Positions 1 to 12,079 of a DNA stretch of 64,000 nucleotides are shown in pieces. The stretch covers positions 62,001-126,000 of the forward strand of contig CAJHNH020000210.1 of the NCBI GenBank assembly GCA_905116865.2, in the 5' to 3' direction. The stretch comes from Candidula unifasciata. Its lineage: Eukaryota; Mollusca; Gastropoda; Stylommatophora; Geomitridae. The notes under the pieces were generated by a model, which saw only the letters and a program-made list of their open reading frames with translations, made no database searches and was not told the DNA's origin. Numbering within the stretch: position 1 is the first letter of the stretch; every line of letters begins with the position of its first letter. The position numbers were made by a program, and so were the translations under genes.

Positions 1-600
1 TATGTGTAACTAAGCAACGGCTGTGCTTCTCTGACAATAACGTTGCAGTTTGAAAACCAGCAAAATGACTTCCTCTTTACTGCGATATATGTTGGATCGA
101 GTGCAAGCATCATTTGGAGCTATTTTACGAACTGTTATATCGCATGTATACATGTCTCCCTGTTGCCTCTATTGTTAATCTTGATGTTTGCGATGTAAAT
201 TACCTCTCTGTGATTATTTCACTGATTAAACTGAAAAATAGTTTAACACAGGTTAATTTGTTCAGATCCGGCAATTCTTACTTTAACTCCTTCTATCTGA
301 AACAGATATCATTTTAAACTAGAAAGTCTGACATCTAACAGACGTAGAATAATAACCATAATTAAAGGGCAGAGAAAAGAAACAACTAAGGTTGACTGGA
401 CAGTGGGATAACAAATTTGGACTTAGGGAGTAATAGAATCATTGGTTTTTATAAATAGTAACCAGTAAATGTATGGTGGGTGACCTCGATCAGAAAGAGT
501 TAAAGTAAAAATTACCATGTTTGACTGTATTCGAGTAAACAAAGCTGTGTGATATAAGGTGCCCCAGGAAAATACTTCATAATTCATGATATGCCGTGTG
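1..600. other. AT-rich sequence, nothing recognised
   Basis: No convincing coding frame, repeat array or mobile element is visible. The short open frame near the left end has no recognisable domain and no splice context, so I treat it as non-coding. Confidence 0.5.
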
Positions 601-611
601 ATAACTTTTAC

Positions 612-807
612 CAGTGGTTCTCAACTTTTCCAACCCTGCGACCCTTTAATACAGTTCCTCATGTTGTGGCGACCCCAAACCATAAAATTATTTTCGTTAC
701 TACTTCATAACTTCAGTAAATATATGTTTACGGTGGTCTTATGTGATCCCTGTTAAAGGGTTTTTCGACCCACAAAAGGGTCGCAGCCCTTAGGTTGGGA
801 GCCGCTG
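612..807. mobile_element. SPIN-like non-autonomous hAT transposon, copy 1
   Basis: The element begins CAGTGGTTCTCAAC and ends GGTTGGGAGCCGCTG, which are imperfect terminal inverted repeats. The flanking 8-mers acttttac and agttatac agree at 6 of 8 positions, as expected for an aged hAT target duplication. The interior (GCGACCCTTTAATACAG, then CATGTTGTGGCGACCCC, then ACTTCATAAC, then a GGGTCGC-rich end) closely resembles, from memory, the rodent URR1/SPIN family of hAT MITEs. At 196 bp it has no coding capacity. A second copy lies at 48573-49125. The family name rests on recall, not on a database search. Confidence 0.78.
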
Positions 808-1039
808 AGTTATACTGTTTCATATTATTGACGAGCGAGAACAAAGTGACCGATAATTGTAACAAATTTATTTTGCTTCGTTGTGTCTCCATTATAATTA
901 TTGTTTTTAATTATTCAGTTTACAACTGTGCATGTATACCATTACCTTTTGTCATTTGATGATGTATGTATTGTTTTACAGTGAAGCTGTCATACTGTGT
1001 CTTTTGAACGAGACAGAAACTTCACTTAATTATCTGCGT

Positions 1040-3660
1040 ATAATTTTCCTGTTGCCTATAAGTTTCCAGTTGAGTTGAGCCAAGAATTGACGTCACAGCA
1101 CTCGGGGCATTCATATGCATGCGCCGTCCTCATCTTCAGCAGCCAGTGCAGAGTTCCAATACTAATGGTACCGGTCACAATTTGGTTTAATTTTTGTCTT
1201 GCCTTTCCTCCGAGTGTAGTCAGCCGGCCAGATCCTCTGGTTACACCCAGGTGTCTCATTCTCTCCAGGCCATAATAATCTTCTTTCTCTGCTGATTCCG
1301 TTGCTTGTTCCTAAAGAACCTTGGTCACATCTGCCTTGTCATGTATCAGTTCACAACCCAGTGGTGCAGAACAAGTCAATCTGTCTGTCTGTTTGTTACT
1401 CACCACGCCGGCATGGCCTGGAAAAAAGAACCAAAGTAGGCTCACTACCTGTGACCTTTTCAGTAAAGCTTGCAACTCTGCTCGAAGCATCCCTGTCTTT
1501 ACTTTTTTCAACATGCTTTCTGTCTGTTAAAATTACGACATGTGTATGCATCTCGTTCTCTAGAGAGCTGCATTTACCGACTTCATCTCCATTCTCATGT
1601 TAGATGTTGTGGTGTCATATGCTAGGCTGTCTTGCACTAATGATTTTCCATTTGCTTTGGTTACGAATTCCCAGGTACTTCTCTTTCATCTCAGCACCGA
1701 ACCATCTGTGTAGATAATCAGATCACCGGGGCGTGAATTGTCGTGAATCAACTGTTGGACCAATCTCCGTAGCACCCGCTGGCCACTCTCTGCACACCCG
1801 GCCCAATGTTATCATAACCCTACATAGGTCAGACTTTTCCGCTGGTACTCCGACCCACTCTCTCTTCGCCCAATGTTCTCCAGCATGCATACTTGTCTTA
1901 TTGTGTCTTGTGCTTGGGCCATCTTCGATTTACCCCTTTTCAGCCTCTGGCCCTTGCCTGCAGCCAAAGCTTCATACAGGGGGTGTTCCTTGTCTGCTGC
2001 TACTCTGGAGTTTGACTTAGCCTATCGGCAAGAGTCGGCAATGCAAGGATGTATCACATGCACACAATCGGGGTTTGCCTTGTACAATCAGCCGCATAGC
2101 TTCATTCTGTATGCGCTACAGTTTCTCTAGCTGACTGTTCGAGACAGTAAGTAACCCTGATCCATAATCAATCACTGAGATGATTAAGTGCTGGTAAAGT
2201 GTGAAAAGCATTCTCTGCTCCATGTCCATCGCTGCCATAATCTTTAGTGCATTTAGACCTTTTTGAGCACTTTTCACAACTCCATGTGATCCCTGAAAGA
2301 CAAACTTCTGTCAAAGGTGATTCCCAGGTGCCGCTGTCTGCTGTCTTTTTTTTTTTATGTCCCTGTCATTTATTTTGAGTCTGGAAACATCAGCTCTAAC
2401 AAAGAACGCCAAAGGACGGTTTCCTTTTCCTGGTTGATTACAGCACTCATCTCTGTACAACAGTCTATTACCTTATCTACCGTTGCCTGTAACTCTTCGG
2501 CTATTTGATTCCGATCTCTCCCCTTCCTATATACAAGAACATCCTCTGCAAATGTCAATATTCTGCCAACTCCAGGTGTTTCCAGTAAGGCAATCTTGCT
2601 CGTAAAAACATTGACGAATAGTACAGGTGAAATTGCAGATCCCCGTGGCAGTCCTGGAGCTATAATACATGGTTCAGAGGTCCATGAACCCAAGCGGTGA
2701 GCTACCCAGCGAGTATACACAACTGCTGCAATCCAATTCACCAACCAAGGACAGACTCCCTTATCCAAAAGCGCTTTCATAAAGATACTGTATCTGACTC
2801 TGTTGTAAGCGTCTTCCCAAATCGAGTGCCGCTGCCACCGTTTCCGGTCTGTTCTAGAAACCATCCAAGGTATCAAAGGCAAAAGTGGCTGCATTTGACC
2901 ATGTGTCCTTCCTCGCCCGGTAACTTTCCAATCCTCGTGGTAAAAGATTTTCTGTTCCAACAATTCGTGTAGCTTACCCGCCATTATATTCTCCAGCACT
3001 TTACCAAAGATTTTGTGAAGGGTTATTATCATAAAGCTCCTGAGTGTTGAATTATTCTTGCCAGGCTTAGGAAGTGGAATCAGGTAGCTGTGCATCCACT
3101 CTTCTGGGACTGAAGCTGTCCTAATGCTCTGGTTGAAGTAAGCAGTCATCTCCACCAGGTCTGCATCACTCGTGTCTTTCATGTGGGAATATATAACCCC
3201 GTCAGGCTCGGGTGCAGTGTCTTTCGCCTTTTTCAGAACACGTTTTACATCTTCCATTTGTATGATGTCCTCATAATGTTTGTTCTTTAAGATAGCTGCC
3301 AGATCTTCTCTAATTCAATCTCTGTTTTCTCCATCATTGTGGTCTGTCTGTGAAATGAACCTCTTCAGGAAAGCCTTCCCATTCTCTTTGTCTGTAATTA
3401 TTACACCGTCATCTCTATGAATTGCTTCTATTACGCTGGACCGACCTTTCTTAAGCATCTGCCTATGTAGCTTCCAGAATTTTCCTAATGTCTTATCGCT
3501 CCTAATCTCATCAATAAAATGCTCCCACGTTGCTTTTTTGACCTCTGCCGCACAGCGCTCGAAAAACTCTATCTTATCTTTCTTATCTCTTTATGCGCAC
3601 TCCAACTCTTCCTGTGAGCTTAGTTTCCAAATTGTTCCAATCCATCGCCACCGTTTGTTG
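1040..3660 (-). pseudogene. decayed non-LTR retrotransposon with RT and RNase H
   Basis: On the minus strand, the longest open piece (3257-2370) encodes reverse transcriptase. It has a PLPKPGK-like early block, GLPRGSAISPVLF (RT block 4), and FAEDVLVY where an active enzyme would have the F/YADD catalytic box, so a catalytic Asp is replaced by Glu. Further downstream, 1514-1311 encodes the C-terminal part of an RNase H domain (PGHAGV followed by an N-K-Q-T-D-R-L segment). 1259-1056 encodes a C-terminal Cys motif (CPECCDVNS). The frames are interrupted, so this is dead. RT plus RNase H points to an I/Jockey/LOA-like lineage, but the clade is uncertain. Confidence 0.8.
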
Positions 3661-3894
3661 GTTATGTAAAAGTTGGATTTCTTGTTAAACAATACGAATA
3701 TCATAAGCACATCTGTAAACAAACAATGCAACTTTCTAAGAACGAATGAGAAGAAGGTAGGAGACGACTGTTGACAACCAAAGTTGCTTAGACTGTATAT
3801 ATCTGGTTTCTGTTCATTTTGATGTATACTAACACTGGAAGAATATTTCCCTGGCTAGAGGATTCAAAGCCACTGCACGGAAGAAGAACAGAAG
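3661..3894. other. unassigned spacer
   Basis: No recognisable feature lies between two retroelement remnants of opposite orientation. Confidence 0.4.
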
Positions 3895-4775
3895 GAATGA
3901 CAGATTGATGTCCCATCTCATCAGGTGTCAGAAAGGTGTCACACCATTGCTATTGATTGCTTACATGGATAAAATTACACAGGCGGCAAATGCAGACACT
4001 GAAGAAATCAACTACCTTCTTTTTGCAAACGATCAATGCAGACCACCAAAAACTGAATTTAGAGCTCCTTACATCAAACCTGCACAAAGTATAACCTGAT
4101 AATGAACACCGCGAACAAGAGGTAACGATAATAGGCAGGAAATAAAATGACTTGAAGGTTCATGTTCTACAATCAAACAAGTTCAAGATTTCAAATATCC
4201 AGGTAGTATATTTACGGAGGATGGCAGATTGGATAGAGAGATAGAAGCCAGAGTACAGAAGGCAAAGGCTATCACCTACCAGTTAGCCCCATTACTCAGA
4301 CACCCCAAACATCTCCCTTTCAGCAAACAGCAAATGATTAGTCGTCCCACCTTTATGAGTGCTAAAAATAGACAATGAATAGGGCACTAGAAGGGAAAAT
4401 AACGACATGCGAAATGCACTTTATCCTCAAGGTCACCAACAACCCAAGAAGAGACAGGGTTACGAATACCAGCATTAGAAAGAAAGTTCGAATAAGACCA
4501 TAACTGGATTATACTGACAGACAAAGAATTTAATGGTTTAAGCATCTGGTGACTATGTAGCTAGACCAGACTGCATATGAGCATTTTTACTGTAGAACAT
4601 CTGGCAGGAAGGCGAGAGGAAGACCAAGGAAGAGATTGATAAATGGGGTAGCTGAAACCTGCAATGAACAAATCTATCACTCAAGTCACCTGAGAAGCGC
4701 AAGACAATACGAAAAACCATGATACCTGGCTACAATCTAGCATTAGTGAGACGACAAAAGAAGAAACAAGAAGAA
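3895..4775 (+). pseudogene. RTE/Jockey-like reverse transcriptase remnant (3' half)
   Basis: Scattered plus-strand frames show hallmarks of the RT C-terminus. There is a decayed FADD region (LLFANDQC), then FKYPGSIFTEDGRLDREIEA (canonically FKYLGS...DG...EI), QLAPLLRHP, and near the end TSGRKARGRPRKRLINGVAE. The last segment is nearly the same as one encoded at 9468-9256 on the minus strand, so both belong to one family. Stops and frameshifts are numerous. Confidence 0.72.
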
Positions 4776-4848
4776 GATGCTACACAGGTCTCAATAGCCG
4801 ATTAAGTTAAACAGACAAGGGTTTGATTATAATTGCCTCTTATGCAGA

Positions 4849-5497
<649 letters not shown>

Positions 5498-5505
5498 TAT
5501 GTTTA

Positions 5506-5719
5506 CAGTGATTCCCAAACTGTGCGCCGCGGAGTCTTGGGGAGGCGCGACCTTTTCACAGGGGCGCCGCGAAATATTCGAAGATAATAAGTTTTATTTG
5601 TTTTGATCTCTTACATTCGAATAGTCATACTTTTACTTATGTTAGGACGCCGTGGAGAAATTTTAATTGAAAAAAAAAAAAAAAAGGCGCCACGACTAAG
5701 AAAATTTTGGGAAACACTG
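5506..5719. mobile_element. hAT-type MITE
   Basis: The ends CAGTGATTCCCAAACTGTG and ...TTTTGGGAAACACTG form terminal inverted repeats (CAGTGNTTCCCAAA consensus) typical of Charlie-like hAT elements. Sub-terminal GGCGCCRCG motifs also mirror one another (aggggcgccgcg near the left, ggcgccacg near the right). I cannot find a clean 8-bp target duplication. The interior contains a 15-A run and no coding sequence. Confidence 0.6.
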
Positions 5720-6019
5720 TGTTATAGTTATCTGTGGCAGTATACTTCGCTTTCCGTAGGCTTGCCTAAATTATCGCATGTCAGCTCTCAGAACGCACGC
5801 TTATTTTCTTACGCAACAGCTTTCGGTACCACTGACTCATAAAGGGCAACTCATGTATGTATTTTTTTTTTCGTTTAATAAATAGAGGAGCCCTTTTTGT
5901 GCAGTTATTGCATCGGCATATAGTTAGTAAAGGACCATGTCCTACGTCTTCAGGATCGACCGGCTCCAGCTGACGGGAGGGGGCGCTGCTGCCGTCACCG
6001 GGTCGGGCAAACGATGCGT

Positions 6020-6075
6020 TAAAGCAGCAGTTCTCAAACTGGGTGCCGAGGCACCCTGGGGTGTAGTGAGCGTAT
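6020..6075. mobile_element. truncated hAT-like terminus
   Basis: The sequence AGTTCTCAAACTGGGTGCC followed by a GAGGCACCCTGGGGTG stretch looks like one terminus of another hAT MITE. No matching right terminus is visible before the following CA repeat and SINE. Confidence 0.35.
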
Positions 6076-6145
6076 GCCAGTGGTGCAGCGGGAGTAACCC
6101 AAAAAAAGTCGTCTTATAATTGTGAAATTATTGAAGAAGGCATGT

Positions 6146-6440
6146 AGTCACACACACACACACACACAAAGTAAAGATCCCTTTACACGCTCTTTGGCGC
6201 ATCGGGCAAATGGGAAGAGCACCCATATTTTTACAGACCAATCGGCACTTGGGGGGTAATGTGGTCAGCATTACGCCTGCCGTCTTTACTTTCCAGGACA
6301 GCCCATCCTGGTACCCATTTGAGGCTGGGTCGACCTGGGACGTCCCATACCACGATACAAATCCACGCAGCCCACGCAGGTTTCGATCGCGGTACGTTGG
6401 ATTACGAGTCAGACTCGCAATGCCTTAGCCACGGACGCCT
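6146..6440 (-). repeat. SINE-1 copy (tRNA-derived), preceded by (CA)n
   Basis: The copy reads in reverse orientation: a 3' end (gtaaagatccctttacacg), the core block (agaccaatcggcacttgg, a gtggtcagcattacgcc motif, a gggtcgacctggga motif), then the tRNA-like head (ggtttcgatcgcgg B-box side, gccttagccacgg A-box side). Many other copies of the family occur in the window. It belongs to a variant shared with 56806-57046, which has ccataccacgataaaaatcc in place of the usual poly-T and cggctccgc segment. Confidence 0.75.
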
Positions 6441-6569
6441 GTAGTACTTAAAAGTTAAAATTTAAGTTGTCTTCCCTCGCTACTGTAGAGATTAGTTTTT
6501 GCACCACGGCCCGACAGCTGGAACCGATCCTGCTTCAGGCGTATTCGGCAAGTAGCGCTAGACCCATAG

Positions 6570-6800
6570 CCTAGTGAGTCTACTAAAAAATCAGTCGGCA
6601 CTCTGTTGGTGATATGGTCAGCAAATCAGACCGGTCGTCTTTACTTCCCAGGACTTTACCTTGTATCCATTTAAACCTTGGGTCGACCTGGCAGACAAGG
6701 TCATTTCTGAATAAAGTTCGGTAACGTCATGATCTGAACCCAAGACCTTCACATCAGCACGCGAGCCAGTCGCTACATCCCGGGAGCTCCCGTATCGGCA
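6570..6800 (-). repeat. SINE-1 copy, diverged
   Basis: It retains the block order cagtcggcact, gatatggtcagc, tttacttcccagg, cttgggtcgacctgg and gaacccaagacctt, ending in ccagtcgctacatccc, the reverse complement of a tRNA-like A-box head. Confidence 0.65.
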
Positions 6801-6811
6801 TATAGTGTTGG

Positions 6812-7020
6812 ACCTATTTTTTTAATCACCATTCGGCGCTTGAATGGTGATGTGGCCAAATCACATTGTTTGGCTTTACTTACCAGGAAATTAAATGGTA
6901 ACCCATTTTAGGCTGGGTTAGCATGCAAGCCAAAGTGAATGTTTAATACTTTGATGCAGAATTGAAATCCTAGACCATAGATAGTAAAGTAAACTTGCAG
7001 TTACTACGCCACTACGCCTC
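6812..7020 (-). repeat. SINE-1 copy, strongly diverged
   Basis: The blocks attcggcgcttgaatggtgatgtgg, ggctttacttaccagg and ggctgggtta are recognisable, as is a terminal cgccactacgcc A-box region. With the two preceding copies it forms a head-to-tail cluster of three SINE-1 insertions. Confidence 0.55.
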
Positions 7021-8684
7021 ACAAACATCAGTTGTAGAATATCTGTTTACAAACTCTGTTTACGGAAACTTATTTTGCTCATTCTTGGCCAGTTTTTTGC
7101 CACTAAATTTGTTAACTTTTCTAGTCCTAAATTGTATAATCTGAAGGATTCACGAAATAGTAAATATACCGTTTGGACAAATGCGCTCTAAGTAACAGTA
7201 AGACATATGTATATTAACCAAGACAGAAAATGTTAAGTAATGTACACTAATTTTAGAGTTACCGTCAAACATTCAGCAAATTGACTGCTACTAAAAGTGT
7301 TAAATTGGTAGCTGGAAATTAGTTGTGTGTGTGTGTTTTTTTTCCGTCCGCTTCAGACTGACTAATTGTTTTCCCTCCGGGCTGATACCTAATCTCGTGA
7401 CTTAAAAAGTCACGTACAGGTGGGACAAAATGCAGATACCTCGTTCAGACCCTAAGAGGTTCTAAAACGTTTAGTATAAGGGTATAGTTTCATTACTTAA
7501 TTTCATCTGTGGGGGAGCCGCTGAGGTGTAGCGGCTACTGGATATTTTAAAAAAAAAATTCTTTTTTGAAGTTGCATAAGTGCTTTTCACCAGATATATA
7601 AAGGTCTTTAAATCACAACATTAAGAGAATTGTCAACAATCACGTCATTGTCTTGTAACCGCCAATATTGTTGTTTCAAATGTTAATTGTGTTGATGGAA
7701 AGAAAATGATTACGACACACCGCACTGTATTAATTCAGGGACCATCATTTGTTTGGTAAGCCCTTTTCCCATATTTCCCTCAAATTAAAATCACTTGGAC
7801 AAGTAAATACGGTCACATATTCACCTGCTGTTTCGTAATTGGACTTGCATAAAACAAATCACACCATTTCCTAGGCATTTTAAAATTATACTCGACAATA
7901 TATTTGAACAATGATGTGTTTACATAGCACGAAGAAACCAAGATGGCTGTAAATCTTTACACGGGTCAAGGAATTACCTCGGCATACTTCTTAGGACGTC
8001 ACGAAATGGCAAGATTGGACAATCTTCTAAGGAGGTCAGGATTGAGCACGTGATATCACAACGCAGAAGAACATGGTGATGTCATAATGACAGTTTAAAG
8101 ATGGCCGCCCGACTACTGACATGCACGAAAGAGATGCAGCGCTTTGTTATCCTTTTTTTTTTTTTTTTTATATATATATTTCAGTGAAGGGGTAAAACCT
8201 ATATAAAAAGTCATAAGCGAATGAATATCGTATATTGTCATGTATTCTTGCCAGTTTAGCAAGTTTATTTGGGTGCAGCAGGAAGTTTCCACACTCCCGA
8301 AATCCTTAACAATAATATCGACAGCTTACAAGACGATGGAATGATGATTGAAATTTCTGTCACATTTTTCACTTTTCATTTGCAAGCTCATTGTATGTTT
8401 TTAGTTACTTTTTGTGTATCACTGTTGACTAATTCCTCCCATGTTAGAGAATGAACCTATTGTTATTACTACGTATTATTATAATTGTATGTCATTATTA
8501 TAGTTATAAGTGTGAGAAATTTGAAAGAAATATTGCTGAAGCCAAGATACATTGTCATATCTCATTGTACATAATCCCATTACGTTGATCGCTAAAGACC
8601 TAATGGTACTGAAAGTCACAGAAGTTACATTTTCTGAATCCAGTGCTTATGATAGGTAGGTAAAGTTGAACTCCACCAAGACAT
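7021..8684. other. AT-rich stretch without recognised gene
   Basis: I find no domain-bearing frame. A short fragment (gggagccgctgaggtgtagcggc, about 7514-7536) resembles a truncated tRNA-like SINE head. A T-run followed by (TA)n lies at about 8151-8180. Confidence 0.45.
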
Positions 8685-8815
8685 CGCACAAGCGATAAAC
8701 ACCTAGTGACACACCATACGGATGAGGATCACTCGTGGAGAGGTTCCGTAAACCCCGTTCAGCCTTTAGGCCATAATTAGGGCCGGGCAAAAGCCAGGGT
8801 GGGGCTATTAAAATA
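8685..8815 (-). repeat. dispersed repeat D, copy 1
   Basis: The reverse complement contains blocks shared with the other copies at 9625, 16495 and 63215: ccaccctggcttttgcc, gggtgatcctcatccg, gtggcactttgtgtc and gtttatcgct. No transposase or RT coding is attached, so the class is unknown; a SINE is possible. Confidence 0.7.
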
Positions 8816-9249
8816 AACTAAAAATTGCATCACACAAAAGGATGACGATTTCAACGATTGCAGAATGCTTATTGTTTACTTTTCTTGCTGACATATTGAA
8901 TGAATACTAACTGTTTATGGATCATAATAGTTAAATATCGGTTGCTACTGGGGTCGAAATGGTAATTTATTTTTGTTCGTGTGTGAAACTGTTAACTAAT
9001 TATTGATAGATCGCTATAGTAAATGAAAGGTGATGATGTGTCAACTGTAAATTAACTATCGACAGAACACAATAATATAGCATACAGATGGATGTATCGT
9101 GCGCGGGAAATCTGGCTTTAGATCGAGAAGTTTTTCGGAAGGTTGTTATGCGAGCAAGGTATTGCAAACGACATGCTACTGATTGACTGGACCCTGGAAT
9201 AGATAAATTTAGCTCCGATTATTTTTCCATGGGAAAAATTGCCTTCTAA
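8816..9249. other. unassigned AT-rich spacer
   Basis: No feature is recognised. Confidence 0.4.
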
Positions 9250-9625
9250 CTCGAATTATTTGGAATTTGAACCCCGTCTTCTTTCTTCTTTTGCCCTGTC
9301 AATGATACCGGTTTGCAGTCTTGTGTTGTGATTCTTCTGCACTTCTCGTGTGGTTTGAATGAAGGATTCGTTCATCTCTGTGCAGGTTTCAGCTACACTA
9401 TTTATCCATCTCTTTCTTGGTCTTCCTCTCGCCTTCCTCCCAGATGTGCTGCTGTAAAAAGTTCTCATATGCAGTTTGGTTTGGTTGCATTCTCACTAGA
9501 TGGTCGAACCATTTCATGCTTGTCTGTCAATATAATCCAGACATTGATCTTAGTCCAACTTTCTGTCTAATGCTGGTATTCATAACCCTGTCTCTTCTTG
9601 TGTTGTTAGTGACCTTGTGCAGATA
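9250..9625 (-). pseudogene. RTE/Jockey-like RT C-terminal remnant
   Basis: The minus-strand frame 9468-9256 encodes TSGRKARGRPRKRWINSVAE, the basic R-G-R-P-R-K-R-W-I segment that follows RT in many RTE/Jockey-type proteins. Upstream frames (9620-9470) continue the similarity with breaks. It is the same family as the remnant at 3895-4775, in opposite orientation. Confidence 0.72.
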
Positions 9626-9845
9626 GTGCATTCGTCCCCATGTGGGATGTAACTTTAGTCATTTTGAAGCCCCATCCTGGCTTTTTCCTGGGGAGGGGTC
9701 CTAAATATAGCCGTGCCTTGCAATGGCCTAAAGGAGTTTCCGGGACCTCTCCACGGGTGATCCTCATCCGCATAGTGGCACTTTGTGTCACCGGGTGTTT
9801 ATCGCTTGTATGATGTCCTGGTGTGATACAACTACCTGCCTTGTT
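9626..9845 (+). repeat. dispersed repeat D, copy 2
   Basis: The ordered blocks are ccccatgtgggatgtaa, ccatcctggctttttcctgg, gggacctctccacgggtg, atcctcatccgca, gtggcactttgtgtcaccgg and tttatcgct. It closely follows the copies at 16495 and 63215. Confidence 0.75.
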
Positions 9846-10440
9846 AAGATAGCACATTTCATATGCAGTTATTTTCTGTTCCTATGTCCGATTCATCGTC
9901 CTACAATATTGCAAGATTTCTTGTGTAAGAGTAGTCAGTTACACTACTGCCGGCTTGCTAGGCCCGTCGCGTAGCAAGGCAGTCAAAAAAACAATCTGAC
10001 CTGGTTGATGTCCGTCTCCTTCCAGGCATTGTCCCATTAGCCTGAACCCTAACGACTACAGCTTTCCGGTGTGCACCACGATGAGTTGGGGTTGGTCTGG
10101 GTGCTTGCTCTACAGGTCTTTGGCAGGCTACTGAAATTTCACTTTTCATCTCTCCGAAGAGAAGCTAGCAAACCTTAACACTACCAGCTGCAATGCCAAG
10201 CGCCTGAGCACACCCTTACATGCCCCGTCTCGGGACTGATTATGTTGGAACTCCTAGGTAATACTGTACAGTGTTAGCAAGTACTTATAAACAGGCATAA
10301 AATAACTGTTAGAAATGAGATCACAGTAATGTATTTTAACTAATGCGTGAACAATTCTTAACAAACTATTGATACATATGTTTCAAATGTTACTAACTAT
10401 CGTTCCATTAGCTGTGCCGTTGACTAATTAATAAGATTAA
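9846..10440. other. unassigned sequence with a GC-richer island
   Basis: About 9940-10250 is GC-richer than its surroundings and has a short minus-strand frame without a recognisable domain. It may be part of another repeat family, but no second copy is visible here. Confidence 0.35.
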
Positions 10441-10444
10441 TATC

Positions 10445-10640
10445 ATATCAGTATATGTAATATATATATATCACAATAACTGTCATCATCATCATGTAGC
10501 AGGTCCTTTGCAGAACGTCGCTCTCATCACAGTCTGCATGAAAGAAACTCAGTCTCTCGATAGCTTTCCCGCCTCGTGTACTTTCATCTTCTTGTTGGTC
10601 GGTTCCTGCTCCTCCTTCCTGATACCATGCTTTCTGCAAT
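10445..10640 (-). pseudogene. RTE-like retrotransposon 3' terminus
   Basis: The minus-strand frame ends in FFHADCDESDVLQRTCYM. The plus-strand remnant at 58135-58320 encodes the near-identical FFQADRDESDILQRTCYM. Both run into short ATG-type microsatellites, a common 3' end for RTE-clade elements. Only the extreme C-terminus remains. Confidence 0.62.
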
Positions 10641-11050
10641 TTTGTTTGTTCAATCTGTTCATGTCGCTGTATATCACCTAAGTTTTTCAGTTTTCGAGTG
10701 GAGAAACTGTTTATTAACCAATCTTCTTTGATGATCAGATCTGCTAAAATGTGACATAAACTGTCACTAATACATTTTAACTGTCTGACGGTCAATCCCT
10801 TCTGGGCCGCGACCTGAAGATTTGAGAACCTCTGTGACTTGAAGAGTCCCATCCTAAATGGCTAACAAATTAGGCTAATTCCAGATACCCGGTTCAATCT
10901 CTTAAGAAGCTATAAAATGCGGCACATATAAAAAACAAACTAATTACTACTCTTATGTAATCTCAACCTGTGCAGTGTGGGTAAGGATGTTGGGTATTTT
11001 TATTGTATCTTTCTTACTAAAAATTAACCATGACCAATTTTTGGCATGTA
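10641..11050. other. unassigned sequence
   Basis: A minus-strand frame extends to about 10852 but the part above 10640 shows no known domain. The rest is AT-rich. Confidence 0.35.
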
Positions 11051-11054
11051 TGAT

Positions 11055-11282
11055 TTTAAAGAAAATTACCCTTTTGCAAATAAAATTCACCCTTTCGTAA
11101 ATCAAATAAGTAGTACTTGCGATAAAATATTAACTTTTATCAATGTTTTAATTTGATTTTTTTTAACTTATCAAGAAAATGTACAAAAACTTGATCTGTA
11201 AAAAATTTGAATATATGATTTACAAAAGGGTGAAATTGATTTTTAAAAAGGATGAATTTGATTTGCAACAAGGGGAATTCGG
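11055..11282. repeat. AT-rich inverted repeat (foldback)
   Basis: The left arm near 11082-11104 (aaattcaccctttcgtaaat) is answered by atttacaaaagggtgaaatt near 11217-11236 in inverted orientation. Each side has a second partial unit (ttttgcaaataaaattc; gaatttgatttgcaa). The central loop is about 110 bp. It could be a foldback element or a hairpin-forming spacer; no coding sequence is present. Confidence 0.5.
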
Positions 11283-11602
11283 CTTGCTATTCCTGTATTT
11301 TGTGCCAACAAATATCACTTTAACGTTCTAACAGCCGTTGTATTTTGTTGTTCTCATATTGGATTTGTTGACAATTATTTATGACTTCTAACAAAGCTTC
11401 ATGTGAACTCCATTTTGTTAAAAATACATGATTCATGAAAATAGTTGATAAAGAATTGTCATGGTTTGTTGTTGTTGGAATGACTGATGGGTACCGACAA
11501 TTTTAACCAATCAATACAAGCAGAGACGCCTGACTTCGGCTTTAAATATTTGACGACAGCACTAATCTCTGCACACCAGTGAATTCGCACCCAGTATAGT
11601 TA

Positions 11603-11848
11603 ACTGAGTCGGCTCTGTGGCTAAGTCGATGCGAACGCTTCGTATTGCCGGGGTGCCGGGTTCGATCCCAGTTGTAGGCCATGCGCCTTGCGTTGGTTTC
11701 GACAGTGATATCAGGGGGCCGACCGTCCAGGAAGCAATGGCAAACTACTGGATGTAAATTTGCATAGAGAAGCCAGACAACAGTCAGCAGCTGCTGGGGT
11801 TGGTTCTGCAACGTTCTGTAAAGGATGCGCCACTAACCTATAGTTAAT
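11603..11848 (+). repeat. SINE-2 copy (tRNA-derived)
   Basis: A tRNA-like head has an A-box-like tgtggctaagtcgatgcg and a B-box GGTTCGATCCC. The SINE body follows (ccttgcgttggtttcgaca, gcaatggcaaactactgg, gttggttctgcaacg). Related copies lie at 13935, 44762 and, inverted, 56245. I call it a SINE rather than a tRNA gene because the body is conserved among copies and no cloverleaf is complete. Confidence 0.75.
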
Positions 11849-12079
11849 TGACATAGTAACATCTTGAAAGATCTGAACATCAAGGAAGAAATGGTTCTTC
11901 TTATCAGAAATTCCTCTTATTCAGAAACAAGTTTTGTTCTTCACAACAGAAATATGCTTCATCCGAGATCGCCTTTTAGTCAATATTACACTAGCCACAC
12001 ACACAAACATGTACACGCACGCACGCGCACCCCACCGCCCCGCACCCCCCTCTCCCCCGGTTCTTCCCCAAGTATATTT

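Noticed and set aside
2370..3257. Active reverse transcriptase gene
   Set aside because: The catalytic box reads FAED rather than FADD, the N-terminal endonuclease is fragmented, and downstream RNase H is in separate broken frames.
5937..6119. GC-richer 60-residue frame near 6 kb as a first exon
   Set aside because: There is no splice donor with downstream coding sequence, and its second half is a hAT-like terminus and repeat sequence.
11603..11680. Functional tRNA gene
   Set aside because: A/B-box-like elements are present, but no complete cloverleaf can be drawn. The following body is shared with other copies, so it is a SINE head.
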